Source: Bacteroidales bacterium
Lineage (GTDB): Bacteria > Bacteroidota > Bacteroidia > Bacteroidales > UBA932
Direction: 5' to 3'
Assembly: GCA_028707695.1 (NCBI GenBank)
Contig: JAQWAL010000009.1
Span: forward strand, 1-56,619
Length of the DNA: 56,619 nucleotides
This document shows positions 26,892-36,293 of the stretch, piece by piece (the first letter of the stretch is position 1; each line of letters starts with the position of its first letter). The notes under the pieces were generated by a model. That model was given only the letters and a program-made list of their open reading frames with translations, ran no database searches and was not told the origin of the DNA. The position numbers and the translations under genes were made by a program.

Positions 26892-28549
26892 AATCATTAT
26901 CTATATCCAACTATGCTCTTATTGAGAGTCTGGAGATAGATTTCCCGGACGGACTGGTAATCATCACCGGAGAGACAGGAGCAGGTAAATCAATCCTTCT
27001 TGGAGCAATATCCTTGTTGTTAGGAGCAAAGGCAGACAAGGAGATCCTCAAAGACCCGGGTAAGAATTGCGTTGTAGAAGCACTGTTTACGATAAAATTT
27101 GACCAGGAAACATTGGCTCTTTTCAAAGACAATGATCTGGAACCCTCAGATACTATAATGTTAAGGAGAGTGGTCTCTCCAACCGGGCGTACACGCTCTT
27201 TTGTAAACGACCAACCTGTCACAAACAAGTTTTTGAAAGAGATTTCCGGCAAAATCATTGATATCCACGCCCAACATGAACATCTTCTTATAGCTAACAG
27301 CAATTTCAGGATGTCTGTATTGGATTCATATGCAAAAAACAAATCCCAAAAAGAAGAGTACCAGCAACATTACAACAAAGTAAAGGAATTGAACAACCAG
27401 CTGGAATCAATAAAAAAACTTCTTGCAAAAGAGGAGTTGGATTTTGAATACAACCAGTTTCAATACAACCAATTAAAAGAGGCATCCCTCAATGCTGGAG
27501 AACTAGAAGAGCTTGAGGGCCAGCAAAAGATCTTGGCAAATGCAGAGGAAATCAAAAACTCCTTGTTGGAAGTGAACCAATTGCTAAATCCAAATGATTT
27601 ATCAATAGTACAAATACTTAAAGAGATCTCATCTATTTACGACAAAATATCAAGCTCCATGCCTAATGCAAAGCAACTTTCACAAAGGGTAGAGAGTTGC
27701 CGTATAGAGCTACGAGAGCTTGAAAGGGAGAATATTGAGATGGCAGAAAAAACCACCTCCGATCCTCTACGGCTTTCTGCCATAGAAGAGAGACTCTCCC
27801 TTATCTATGACCTATATAAGAAATACAATGTGAACAGCATAGAAGGCCTTATACTAGTCATGGAAGATTACAAAACAAAACTATCAAAAACCACCGGGTA
27901 CAAAGAAAAAATAGACTTATTGGAATCTGAGTTGTCACATTTTTCAACATTGATGCAACAAAGCTCGGCAAAACTAACCCAATCCAGGAAGGAGGCATCT
28001 GTAGGATTCTCTACAGAAATCGAGAAAAAGATCAGGGAACTGGAAATGCCATACGCACGCTTTGGTGCAATTGTAAAAGAGAACAAGGAGTACACAGAAA
28101 ACGGGAAAGAGAACATAGAGTTTTTCTTTAGTGCAAACAAAGAAATTGAACCGAAAGAGATATCCAGGATTGCCTCAGGAGGAGAACTGTCAAGGATAAT
28201 GCTATGTCTTAAAGCAGTTATGGCAAAAGGAGTAGAAATGCCAACCATGATTTTTGACGAAATTGACAGCGGGGTTTCGGGCAGCATTGCCGATAAAATG
28301 GGAAATTTGATAGATGAACTTTCCCAAAATCTCCAGCTCTTCACTATTACTCATTTACCGCAAATTGCATCCAAAGGAAATTACCACTTGCTGGTTTTCA
28401 AGGACGATAGTAGCAAAGGGGCAACCACCAGTAAAATAAAAAGATTGGAAAATGAAGAACGGGTATTGGAAATTGCCAGGATGCTAAGTGGATCCCAGCT
28501 TACTTCTGCTGCCATTGCAAATGCAAAGGAGTTCCTCGGCCAATATTAG
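26885..28549 (+). CDS. recN: DNA repair protein RecN
   Basis: This SMC-like ATPase acts in double-strand-break repair. The 554-residue protein has the Walker A loop GETGAGKS at 29-36, a long central coiled coil (about 150-370), the ABC signature region [16 protein letters not shown] and Walker [13 protein letters not shown], then ITHLPQIAS. Its ATG lies inside the end of coaBC (7-base overlap). nagB follows after 22 bases, so the two may be cotranscribed. Confidence 0.97.
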   Translation: MLKSLSISNYALIESLEIDFPDGLVIITGETGAGKSILLGAISLLLGAKADKEILKDPGKNCVVEALFTIKFDQETLALFKDNDLEPSDTIMLRRVVSPTGRTRSFVNDQPVTNKFLKEISGKIIDIHAQHEHLLIANSNFRMSVLDSYAKNKSQKEEYQQHYNKVKELNNQLESIKKLLAKEELDFEYNQFQYNQLKEASLNAGELEELEGQQKILANAEEIKNSLLEVNQLLNPNDLSIVQILKEISSIYDKISSSMPNAKQLSQRVESCRIELRELERENIEMAEKTTSDPLRLSAIEERLSLIYDLYKKYNVNSIEGLILVMEDYKTKLSKTTGYKEKIDLLESELSHFSTLMQQSSAKLTQSRKEASVGFSTEIEKKIRELEMPYARFGAIVKENKEYTENGKENIEFFFSANKEIEPKEISRIASGGELSRIMLCLKAVMAKGVEMPTMIFDEIDSGVSGSIADKMGNLIDELSQNLQLFTITHLPQIASKGNYHLLVFKDDSSKGATTSKIKRLENEERVLEIARMLSGSQLTSAAIANAKEFLGQY

Positions 28550-28571
28550 AAATACTTTAAAAAAAAAGAAT

Positions 28572-29387
28572 ATGAGACTTATTATTCAAAATTCCTACGA
28601 ACAGATTTCACAATGGGCAGCAGCCTACATAGTAAAGAGAATAAAAGAGTTCGGGCCAACACCAGAAAAACCTTTTGTATTGGGACTGCCAACTGGTTCC
28701 ACCCCATATGGCACATATAAAGAGCTGATAAGGTATTACAAAGAGGGAGAAGTTTCTTTCAGTAATGTTGTCACTTTCAATATGGACGAATACATCGGTA
28801 TTCCCAAGGAACATCCTCAGTCGTATTTCACATTCATGTGGGATAATTTTTTCCAACATATAGATATCAAAAGGGAAAATGCCAACATACTGGATGGTAA
28901 TGCACATGACCTTGATCTTGAATGTGAGAATTACGAAAAGAAAATGCAACAATATGGGGGAGTCAACCTGTTTATCGGCGGTATAGGACCAGACGGGCAT
29001 ATTGCTTTTAACGAACCCGGGTCATCACTATCTTCCAGGACAAGAGTTAAAAGCCTAACCACTGACACAATCATAGCCAACTCCCGCTTCTTTAACAACG
29101 ACATCTCTCAAGTGCCCAAAACAGCCCTTACAGTTGGTGTTGGCACAATAATGGACTCAGAAGAGGTTATGATCCTGGTAAACGGGCATCACAAGGCACG
29201 GGCCCTGCACCATGCAATAGAGGGCAGCGTAAACCATATGTGGACAATCAGCATACTGCAAATGCACAGGAAAGGGATAATCATATGTGATGATGCCTCA
29301 ACAGTAGAACTTAAAGTTGGGACAGTCAATTATTTCAAAGATATTGAAAGGGACAACCTGGACCCACGTTCACTACTTCTGTTTTAA
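28572..29387 (+). CDS. nagB: Glucosamine-6-phosphate deaminase
   Basis: This enzyme converts glucosamine 6-phosphate to fructose 6-phosphate plus ammonium, feeding amino sugars into glycolysis. I place the start at 28572 ([13 protein letters not shown]), which gives 271 residues, the normal family length; the longer frame overlaps recN. Motifs are [22 protein letters not shown] (catalytic Asp), [17 protein letters not shown] and [15 protein letters not shown]. It is cytoplasmic. Its 3' end overlaps the converging DUF6051-type gene by 15 bases, and I see no hairpin terminator between them. Confidence 0.95.
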   Translation: MRLIIQNSYEQISQWAAAYIVKRIKEFGPTPEKPFVLGLPTGSTPYGTYKELIRYYKEGEVSFSNVVTFNMDEYIGIPKEHPQSYFTFMWDNFFQHIDIKRENANILDGNAHDLDLECENYEKKMQQYGGVNLFIGGIGPDGHIAFNEPGSSLSSRTRVKSLTTDTIIANSRFFNNDISQVPKTALTVGVGTIMDSEEVMILVNGHHKARALHHAIEGSVNHMWTISILQMHRKGIIICDDASTVELKVGTVNYFKDIERDNLDPRSLLLF

Positions 29388-30431
29388 GAAACTTGCGGCT
29401 TGGGAAAACACCTTCCCAAACCAATTATTAACATCTTGCAAATCCTCTTTCCGCTCAAAAGGAAAGGGGATTTCGTGTGAATATTTGAATGGGAAATCCA
29501 TTTGTACCAATATCTTATCAAAAGCATCTCCCAATGCATCCTTTATTCCGCAAACAGGAATCACCAAATCATTTTTCAAAGCCACGATTTTAATCCTGTG
29601 TGAATTTGCCCGATAAAATTCCTCCCTCTCCTTCCTTTTCAAATCTTTTCCTATATGAGCCAAAAATGATTCATTGACAATGTCATGAACTATCTCATGG
29701 TTAAAATACATCGTTAGGAATTTATTGTTATAGAAACCCCTGAGCCTTTCAAAAGAGTGCTGGTCCATTATCAGCCTTGAATTCCCATTCATTTGCGAAA
29801 AGAGTGATCCCCCGCAAAACATGAACAGTTTGCTGTTTGAAAAATAACCGCCGGCATTGGACATCAACAATACCTGGGACAACAACGATCCGATGGAATA
29901 AGAGAAAATATCCATTTTGCAATCCTTTTCCAAAAAGGGGTATTGACCATTTCTTACTTCATCCAAGAATTGGCATATATCATTGACCGTTTGCCTGCCG
30001 GCAACATAAAACCTCAAAGGGTTTTCCCTTATCCTTGAACTCAGGGCATAGTTTGCAAAAGTCAGGTTGCTGTTATGCAAACCATTTGAACAATCCTCCT
30101 CGTTTTGCATACATACCAACTTCTGCATAACCCTGGGATTGCTCCAACTCTCGGGAGAACGGTCTATATGGAAAGCAATCGGGAACATTACCACCGGCAC
30201 ACCTGTCATTTGAGCAATTGCATTTGCCCATGGCATATATTTCTGCCAACTCCTTTCGTTAAGTCCATGCAGCATCAATATTGCAGTGTCATGCCCCATT
30301 TCCGGGCCAAGTTCATGTGGTACAACCACCTTCAACTTAAAGGTGGAATTTTCTTCTATCTGCAAATCTTGCATCAATGAGAATTCAGCCGGATTCCCTC
30401 TCCTATTAAAAATATAGTTGTATTCAGACAT
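29373..30431 (-). CDS. DUF6051-type alpha/beta-hydrolase-like protein
   Basis: The 352-residue protein has no signal peptide. It resembles the uncharacterised DUF6051 family. Two features suggest a hydrolase fold: [13 protein letters not shown] (about 50-62), like the HG oxyanion segment, and [12 protein letters not shown] (about 170-182), where SYSIG is a nucleophile-elbow variant of GxSxG. A His near the C-terminus ([11 protein letters not shown]) could complete a triad. The substrate is unknown. A promoter element lies 29 bases upstream in the region divergent from the LytTR regulator, and the end overlaps nagB. The family name comes from memory of conserved segments, so confidence in it is moderate. 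Confidence 0.65.
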   Translation of the reverse strand: MSEYNYIFNRRGNPAEFSLMQDLQIEENSTFKLKVVVPHELGPEMGHDTAILMLHGLNERSWQKYMPWANAIAQMTGVPVVMFPIAFHIDRSPESWSNPRVMQKLVCMQNEEDCSNGLHNSNLTFANYALSSRIRENPLRFYVAGRQTVNDICQFLDEVRNGQYPFLEKDCKMDIFSYSIGSLLSQVLLMSNAGGYFSNSKLFMFCGGSLFSQMNGNSRLIMDQHSFERLRGFYNNKFLTMYFNHEIVHDIVNESFLAHIGKDLKRKEREEFYRANSHRIKIVALKNDLVIPVCGIKDALGDAFDKILVQMDFPFKYSHEIPFPFERKEDLQDVNNWFGKVFSQAASFLKQK

Positions 30432-30460
30432 TTTTGTTTTAAAGGAAGAATTATTATACT

Positions 30461-30468
30461 CAAAACTA
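30461..30468 (-). promoter_or_regulatory. -7 promoter element for the DUF6051-type gene
   Basis: The minus strand reads TAGTTTTG, 29 bases before the start at 30431. Confidence 0.5.
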
Positions 30469-30524
30469 AAATAAATGAAGTTTGCGCACCATCCATGGGA
30501 CCAAAAATGGAATAGAGTGGTAAA

Positions 30525-30560
30525 TTTTGAATATGTGTGGTGAAATTATATTTAAATTTG
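30525..30560 (+). promoter_or_regulatory. Promoter of the LytTR gene
   Basis: TTTTG (30525-30529) and TAAATTTG (30553-30560) are separated by 23 bases. The -7 element ends only 7 bases before the start codon, so the mRNA would be almost leaderless. Confidence 0.55.
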
Positions 30561-30567
30561 CATCTGT

Positions 30568-31401
30568 ATGAAGATTCCTGATTATATAAACGAAAAGGGC
30601 AACAGTATAAGGTTAGTAACTTTCACTGCTTTGTTTGCCTTGATATTCATTAATATATACAAGCCATTCAGCTCTTCTGGCTGGTATCCTGTATCTGAAT
30701 TCATGTTCTTCGTTTACTCCTCCTTGATTATCCTAACAGGAGTCCTGGTAGTGATAATAAGCAGGATTATAATGCATTTTTACGGAAAAAGACACTCCAT
30801 TACATATGCCAAATATGCAGTATGGGTATTCCTGGAGGTACTGTTCATGTCCCTTTTCTATACCGGCTACACTATTTATTTGAATAAAGAGCGGGATGCA
30901 ATAGATGTTTTTGAGTCATCATTCATCAACACAGCCCTTGTTCTGCTTTTACCATATACTGTTTTATGGTTCTATTTTGGATGGAAAGAGAGTTCTGCAA
31001 GATTGGAAAGTTTGGTATCATCAATGGATGAACTTCCCCAAAAAGCATTTGGAAATATTGGATTCAAAGACGAAAAAGATGTCCTGAGGATTTCAATTAA
31101 CAGCAAAGACCTGCTTTACCTTGAGTCTTCCGACAATTATGTTACCATTTATTACCAGAGCAACGACAAACTAAAAAAATTCCTGCTCAGGAACAGAATC
31201 AAGAACCTTGAACAAGAATTAAAGGAGAGCAACGTAGTCAGATGCCACAGGAGTTATATGGTCAACCTGGAAAGGGTAAAAGTCCTGCGTCGCGAAAAGG
31301 ATGGTTTGTATATAGAAATGGACAGCAACCTTGTATCCAATATACTGGTATCCAAAAGCTACAGCAAAAAAATAAGCGAGAAATTTCTTTCCCGCCCATA
31401 A
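30568..31401 (+). CDS. Membrane-anchored LytTR DNA-binding regulator
   Basis: The 277-residue protein has four transmembrane segments (about 17-33, 43-65, 84-105, 115-135) followed by a cytoplasmic LytTR domain (about 165-275: LLYLESSDNYVTIYY, CHRSYMVNLERV). It has no receiver domain, so it is not a classical response regulator; control must come through the membrane part or through another protein. No histidine kinase is next to it. Its target is unknown; the divergent DUF6051-type gene is the obvious candidate. It ends one base before the converging NUDIX gene. Confidence 0.88.
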   Translation: MKIPDYINEKGNSIRLVTFTALFALIFINIYKPFSSSGWYPVSEFMFFVYSSLIILTGVLVVIISRIIMHFYGKRHSITYAKYAVWVFLEVLFMSLFYTGYTIYLNKERDAIDVFESSFINTALVLLLPYTVLWFYFGWKESSARLESLVSSMDELPQKAFGNIGFKDEKDVLRISINSKDLLYLESSDNYVTIYYQSNDKLKKFLLRNRIKNLEQELKESNVVRCHRSYMVNLERVKVLRREKDGLYIEMDSNLVSNILVSKSYSKKISEKFLSRP

Positions 31402-31402
31402 T

Positions 31403-32167
31403 CTAAAATCCGAAGTTAAAATCCTCTATTTCCATCAAATCCTTGTACTTTTGCCAATCAAACACATAATACTTTGCCGGTTTATGTTTCGTCTCCTTCA
31501 TGACCTCCCCTGTGTCAGTCAAAATCCCGGTGTTTTTCTTCCGGCCGTTCTTTTTCAATTTCTTTGCAGAGGCAGGATCGCCAACCATCTTCTTGTGGAA
31601 ATTAGCCCTGTCAAATGTACGGTCCAGTAATATTTCGTATATGCGTTGCAATTGTTTGATAGTAAATCTTTCATCCAACAACTCAAAAGCAACAGGCTCC
31701 CTGTTAAGGCTGTCAGAAAGAGACTTAAATGCCATCCTTACAGCTTTTTCATGATCAAAGGCCAACTTTGTACCCGATAAAACATCATTTACATCAATCC
31801 ATTTGAAAGATTCTGCATCACTTCCGGCAACGATATCTTCTGACATCATTCCATTCGGACTCATCAGTCCATAATAAACAACTGAGACAACCCTGGTCCT
31901 GGGATCCCTCTCAACGTCAGACAATGTTCCTGACTCCCTCAATTTTATACCCTCTATGCCGGTCTCTTCCACCAATTCCCTTTTGGCACACTCTTCCAAA
32001 GTCTCACCTATTTCCATGAAACCACCCGGCAAAGCCAATTTACCTTTGAAAGGCTCATCCCTTCTTTTGACAAAAAGTACTTTAACCTTGTCTCCATCAA
32101 ATCCAAAGATCACACAATCGGTAGTAAGTGCTGGCCTAGGATATTTGTAATTATAACTTCCCTCCAT
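31403..32167 (-). CDS. NUDIX protein with C-terminal winged helix (NrtR-like)
   Basis: The 254-residue protein has a complete NUDIX box (GFMEIGETLEECAKRE followed by LVEETGI, around 49-71) and a C-terminal winged-helix region (about 160-240: TIKQLQRIYEILLDRTFDRA and HKPAKYYVFD). This pairing defines the NrtR-type regulators and their relatives, which bind ADP-ribose-like nucleotides and control NAD or sugar genes. The intact catalytic box means it could also hydrolyse a substrate. Targets are not evident; no NAD or sugar-utilisation operon is beside it. A promoter element lies 34 bases upstream. Confidence 0.88.
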   Translation of the reverse strand: MEGSYNYKYPRPALTTDCVIFGFDGDKVKVLFVKRRDEPFKGKLALPGGFMEIGETLEECAKRELVEETGIEGIKLRESGTLSDVERDPRTRVVSVVYYGLMSPNGMMSEDIVAGSDAESFKWIDVNDVLSGTKLAFDHEKAVRMAFKSLSDSLNREPVAFELLDERFTIKQLQRIYEILLDRTFDRANFHKKMVGDPASAKKLKKNGRKKNTGILTDTGEVMKETKHKPAKYYVFDWQKYKDLMEIEDFNFGF

Positions 32168-32201
32168 AAAATCTTATTTCTATTATTATAAAATCAACCC
32201 A

Positions 32202-32209
32202 CAAAAATA
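32202..32209 (-). promoter_or_regulatory. -7 promoter element for the NUDIX gene
   Basis: The minus strand reads TATTTTTG between the glutathione peroxidase stop and the NUDIX start. Confidence 0.5.
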
Positions 32210-32223
32210 ACAAAAAAGATGTA

Positions 32224-32778
32224 TTATTTCAACATATCTACAATTTGCTTGTCTGTAGGCTTGACTTTGGAAGGGAAAAAGCCTAAAAGCATCCCTTTCT
32301 CATCTACAAGGTATTTTCCAAAATTCCAAGACGGCTCTGTACTATTCCAGCCATTCTTCTCTTTGGATGTCAACCATTGGTAAACTTTGTTCTTATCCTT
32401 ACCCTTTACAGACGACTTGTCCATCATCATGAAAGTGACCCCATAGTTTTCTTCACAAAATGCTTTGATATCCTGGTTAGTACCAGGGTCCTGCGCACCA
32501 AAGTCATTTGAAGGGAAACCCAAAACAACAAGCTCGCTTCCGTATGTTTTGTGCAACTCTTCCAACTGCTCGAATTGAGGAGTGTAACCACATTTGGATG
32601 CTGTATTGACTATCAAAACTTTCTTCCCTTTCAATTGTCCAAACTTAAAATTTTCTCCGGTTATTGTCTTGAATGACAAAGAGTAAAAATCTACCGGGGG
32701 AGTTACATTCTTTTGAGCTGCCAGGTTGTTCACAAACAAAACAGCTAACAAAGAGGCTATAAAATTGACTAGTTTCAT
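32224..32778 (-). CDS. Glutathione peroxidase family protein, exported
   Basis: This is a thiol peroxidase of the glutathione-peroxidase fold. The 184 residues begin with a signal peptide (cut near LAAQ), so it should work in the periplasm. The peroxidatic cysteine is Cys63 in NTASKCGYTPQ, and SWNFGKYLVD holds the conserved Trp-Asn. The usual Cys-Asn-Gln segment is FPSNDFGAQDPG here: Ser replaces the Cys and Asp the Gln, as I recall from some bacterial relatives. A second cysteine in IKAFCEENYG may resolve the disulfide. Thioredoxin-type reductants are more likely than glutathione. It starts 53 bases after the OMP_b-brl_3 receptor gene. Confidence 0.93.
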   Translation of the reverse strand: MKLVNFIASLLAVLFVNNLAAQKNVTPPVDFYSLSFKTITGENFKFGQLKGKKVLIVNTASKCGYTPQFEQLEELHKTYGSELVVLGFPSNDFGAQDPGTNQDIKAFCEENYGVTFMMMDKSSVKGKDKNKVYQWLTSKEKNGWNSTEPSWNFGKYLVDEKGMLLGFFPSKVKPTDKQIVDMLK

Positions 32779-32831
32779 TTTTTACATATTTATGTTACCA
32801 ATAGAAAACAAGCCAGCCCCATTTTTGTTTA

Positions 32832-35207
32832 TCAATATCCCAGTTTTATCAAGCTCTCTGGCTCCTCCTGCGACTGTTTTTTTCCAGAGCCCCCAACCTC
32901 TCTTTTATTCAAATTGAAAGTGAGGCCTATCCATAAGATACGGCTTTCGTTCTTACTGTTATTGTCAAGAGAGTAAACACTATTGTCAGAAACAATATTC
33001 CATTCACGGGTATTGAAAACATCTGTCAAAGTAACAGAAGCAGTCAATATGTTTTTTATCAGCTCCCTCTTGTAGGAGGCATTCATGTAATGAACCTGCT
33101 CTGCCTCGAACTGAGGAAACACAGTGGGTGAATTGTAAAAATACTGAATGGAAATATTATCCTTTGGGGTAGGATTGACCATTGCAGAGAGGTTACCAGA
33201 CCACATGAATTTGTTTGTATACAAATCCATTCCGCTTTCGTTACCGTGAGTCTCTCCAAAATATCCATTTGCACTCAAAGAACCGGTCAAGAATCCGGTC
33301 AGCTTTTTCCTCACATTCAAATCCAAACCCGCTTTTAATGCTTTCTGCCCGTTTACGTAAGTCAACATCAAAGCATCGTTGTCATACAAAGATGAAACCT
33401 GGGTTATGAAATTACCGGTATGGCTAAGGAAAAGAGAGGCCATAAAAGAGGTCCCGTTCTTTGTGTAGTTATAGGCAACCTCTGCCTGTGACACCTCTTC
33501 GGGCACCAGATCCCTGTTTCCTGTCTCATATACACTTTTGTCCACCATATTTACAAAAGGATTAATCTGTGGGTAAACAGGCCTGGTAACCCTTCTGGAA
33601 AACACCAGGTCCAAATTGGAAATATCTGACATTCTCTTGGATAACATCAAAAAGGGGGCCGGGAAAAAATGGTATTTCTCTATCCTTTCGTTTTCTTTCC
33701 TTATGTTCAACTCAGATTCACTGTACTCTACCCTTATACCTGCCTTATATGAATATCCGTTTCCAAGCCCTCCTCCAAAATTGGTGTAAGCAGAGTAAAT
33801 ATTCTCTTGGTAATAAAGATCACTGCTAAAAAAATCATTCAGCTCCCACTCCCCGTTCTGGATGTTATGGTCAAAAGTTTCAAATTTGAAGTCATTGCCC
33901 CTGTAAAAGAATTTCAACCCACTCTCCAACAATCGCTCTTTTGCAAATTTTACAAAATGGTCTGCCTGAAGTGTCATATTCTTGGGATATCCACCACCCT
34001 GTGACTTCTGGGAAATCTCACCATCCTCTTCATAAAAAGAAAACCGCTGCCCCCTGTTTTGTGAAAATGTCCCTTTGAGGGTAATTTCACTAACCTTGGG
34101 TTTAATTACCTTCTTGTAATCGGCAGATAATTCCAGCATTCTCCTGTCATGTATAAATTCATTATTCCTGGTACTGGCATCATAGTTGTCCAAGGAAGAG
34201 CTTAGAACATAAAGGGTTTGATTATTTGTCAATTTGGGGTTTGCAAATTTTATATTGAAAGAGACCCTGTCATTGTTTTTCATCAACCTTGAGATATTTG
34301 CAGAGAGCATATTGTTAACATCCTCCCTTTCAGAAAATATATCTTGTTCTATGGAATTTCCGGTAGAATAGAAATACCTTGACAATCCACTACGGACATC
34401 TTCCAAATGGTATTTCCCAGAATAATTCAGTGCCAAATTCCACCCGTTTTTATTGATAGTGGCCATCAAATCTCCATTGACCCTCTCATGAACTCCCCAA
34501 TTCAAAGAAGAGGATAAGGAAAAACCCTCTGCACCCTTTTTCTTTGTAATCACATTGATTATCCCACCTGTACCTTCGGAATCGTACTTTGCATCAGGAT
34601 TTGTAATAATCTCAATGCTTTCTGTGGCAGATGCCGGGAGACCATCAAGAGCACCCAATGTAGTAGGCACACCATCAATCAATACCAACACATTGGAATT
34701 CCCCCGAATGTAAACAGCATTGTTATTGTCAACCGTAACCATAGAAGAGGTTTTCAAAATCTCTGTAACAGAACCAGTGGCAGAAGCAATTGCAGCAGAA
34801 GTATTTATCCTTGTCTTCTCTACACTTGATTGTCGTTCGTTTCTTGTAGCAGTAACCGTCACACCATCAAGCTCAGCACTGTTTTGAGAAATGAATACCG
34901 GAGTCTTTATGGCATTTACCCCAGGTTCAATATTTATCATCGCGTTGATTGTTTTGTAACCAATAAAACTGATTTGCAAAATATGCTCCCCTGTTTGGCT
35001 TACTTTAAATTTATACACCCCATGTTTATCGGTCACAACACCTGCAATAACTTTATCCTCCATGTTTTTCAATACAACAGAAGCATACTCAACCGGTTTG
35101 GAATCATTCCCTTCCAAAACCCTTCCTGCAACAACATTCTGCGCACCCAACGAGTAAGTAAAAACAGTTGAAGCAAATATTAAAACAATCTTCTTCAAAA
35201 AATCCAT
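32832..35207 (-). CDS. TonB-receptor-like outer-membrane protein, OMP_b-brl_3 family
   Basis: The 791-residue outer-membrane protein has a signal peptide (YSLGAQ), a carboxypeptidase-regulatory-like domain (about 24-105: VAGRVLEGNDSKPVEYASV), a plug domain (about 115-215, with AIYIRGNSN-like VYIRGNSNVLVLIDG), and a C-terminal barrel of the OMP_b-brl_3 type (about 380-770). The substrate is unknown. It lacks a SusD partner. The downstream exported peroxidase may be cotranscribed. Upstream are two copies of a 12-base direct repeat, a possible control site, and no full promoter match was seen. Confidence 0.88.
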   Translation of the reverse strand: MDFLKKIVLIFASTVFTYSLGAQNVVAGRVLEGNDSKPVEYASVVLKNMEDKVIAGVVTDKHGVYKFKVSQTGEHILQISFIGYKTINAMINIEPGVNAIKTPVFISQNSAELDGVTVTATRNERQSSVEKTRINTSAAIASATGSVTEILKTSSMVTVDNNNAVYIRGNSNVLVLIDGVPTTLGALDGLPASATESIEIITNPDAKYDSEGTGGIINVITKKKGAEGFSLSSSLNWGVHERVNGDLMATINKNGWNLALNYSGKYHLEDVRSGLSRYFYSTGNSIEQDIFSEREDVNNMLSANISRLMKNNDRVSFNIKFANPKLTNNQTLYVLSSSLDNYDASTRNNEFIHDRRMLELSADYKKVIKPKVSEITLKGTFSQNRGQRFSFYEEDGEISQKSQGGGYPKNMTLQADHFVKFAKERLLESGLKFFYRGNDFKFETFDHNIQNGEWELNDFFSSDLYYQENIYSAYTNFGGGLGNGYSYKAGIRVEYSESELNIRKENERIEKYHFFPAPFLMLSKRMSDISNLDLVFSRRVTRPVYPQINPFVNMVDKSVYETGNRDLVPEEVSQAEVAYNYTKNGTSFMASLFLSHTGNFITQVSSLYDNDALMLTYVNGQKALKAGLDLNVRKKLTGFLTGSLSANGYFGETHGNESGMDLYTNKFMWSGNLSAMVNPTPKDNISIQYFYNSPTVFPQFEAEQVHYMNASYKRELIKNILTASVTLTDVFNTREWNIVSDNSVYSLDNNSKNESRILWIGLTFNLNKREVGGSGKKQSQEEPESLIKLGY

Positions 35208-35235
35208 ATCCCTTTATATTAATTACTCATTATGA

Positions 35236-35273
35236 CAATCCAATAAACAAATTCCTACTGGCAATCCAATAAA
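35236..35273. repeat. Direct repeat upstream of the OMP_b-brl_3 gene
   Basis: CAATCCAATAAA occurs at 35236-35247 and 35262-35273, 26 bases apart start to start, about two and a half DNA turns. The near copy is centred about 35 bases before the receptor start. It may be an activator site, but it could be chance in AT-rich DNA. Confidence 0.4.
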
Positions 35274-35298
35274 AAAAGCTGGCAAGTAATACCAGCTT
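35271..35298 (-). terminator. Terminator after the DUF2202 gene
   Basis: The minus strand reads AAGCTGG, a 9-base loop, CCAGCTT and then a T run, 24 bases after the DUF2202 stop. This ends the sigma-FecR-receptor-DUF2202 unit. Confidence 0.8.
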
Positions 35299-35321
35299 CA
35301 TTCATTCTTTACGACTAAAAA

Positions 35322-36230
35322 CTACCTGCCTCCTCTGTAACCTCTGCCTACATTCCCAGGTGTGCTCCCCGCTCCACTATTGGATCCTGCCAATCCTCCA
35401 TTGATTGTTTCGGTACAGGTACCGCTCCCATTTACAGAACCCTTGCGTCCTTGTTGGTCTCCTCTTTTTTGAGAATTTGACCCCTGTGAATTTGTTCCAT
35501 TACCTCTTCTTTTCTTGTACATTTCTCCATACTGGAATCCCGATTGGATTATCTGGTCGTACAATTCTTGGTCTAACAATCTGGGAGAGTAAACTCCTCC
35601 CATTTTTTGGATGACCCTGACCGATGCACGCAGATGATTTGATGACGCACGGACCATATTTATCAGTAACAACCGGATATTTGGATTGTCAACGGCTTCC
35701 AATACAGCTGTATAGGCAACAATATTTTCTTCTTCAAGAATTGCCATATTAACCAAAGCAACCATTGCAGAGTCCACGTTTATCAAATCGTTGTACCTTG
35801 ACTGTAGACTTGAATCTTGAAATACACCATAATCTCCAACTTTTGGAAAATCAATTTCATAATAAGTCAATATTTTTTCTATTGCAGCAATATGATTTGA
35901 TTCTGCTACAGAAATAAATTTGAACACAGGCACATCTGGATACTCTGTTGAATAAAAGGTATACAAATCCCTGGCAAGTTTCTCATCTTCACGCATGGCA
36001 TAAAGGAGTTCAATTTCATCTGCATTCAGATATCCTGTTGTATCCATTGCCGGATCCACGTTATTCAAATTGAATGTAGTGATTCCCTCCGATCCGCTTT
36101 TGGTAGAAACCTCCAACAGGGCAACCGGAATTTCATCTGCCAATTCTATATCACTGTTTTTAGAACATGAAGGATTAAAGAGTGCTACAGCTCCCAGAAC
36201 AGTAAGCACATAAAACATTTGTTTTTTCAT
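35322..36230 (-). CDS. DUF2202 (ferritin-like) lipoprotein with Gly/Ser/Arg-rich tail
   Basis: I place the start at 36230, which gives a lipoprotein signal (NPSC lipobox) and 302 residues. The middle (about 60-215) is a DUF2202 four-helix domain with ferritin-like acidic and His positions in REDEKLARDLY, SVAESNHIAAIEKI, ILEEENIVAY and ASSNHLRASVR, so a metal site is plausible. The last about 60 residues are low-complexity, rich in Gly, Ser, Asn and Arg, with one Cys (GTCTE). DUF2202 proteins have no settled function. It is the last gene behind sigma factor, FecR and a TonB receptor, 63 bases after the receptor stop, followed by a terminator, so it is probably under the same control. Confidence 0.85.
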   Translation of the reverse strand: MKKQMFYVLTVLGAVALFNPSCSKNSDIELADEIPVALLEVSTKSGSEGITTFNLNNVDPAMDTTGYLNADEIELLYAMREDEKLARDLYTFYSTEYPDVPVFKFISVAESNHIAAIEKILTYYEIDFPKVGDYGVFQDSSLQSRYNDLINVDSAMVALVNMAILEEENIVAYTAVLEAVDNPNIRLLLINMVRASSNHLRASVRVIQKMGGVYSPRLLDQELYDQIIQSGFQYGEMYKKRRGNGTNSQGSNSQKRGDQQGRKGSVNGSGTCTETINGGLAGSNSGAGSTPGNVGRGYRGGR

Positions 36231-36293
36231 GATTTGTAAAAATTTAATTCTTTTGATAACATACCGCATCAACACAAGAAATCCCTACCATAA

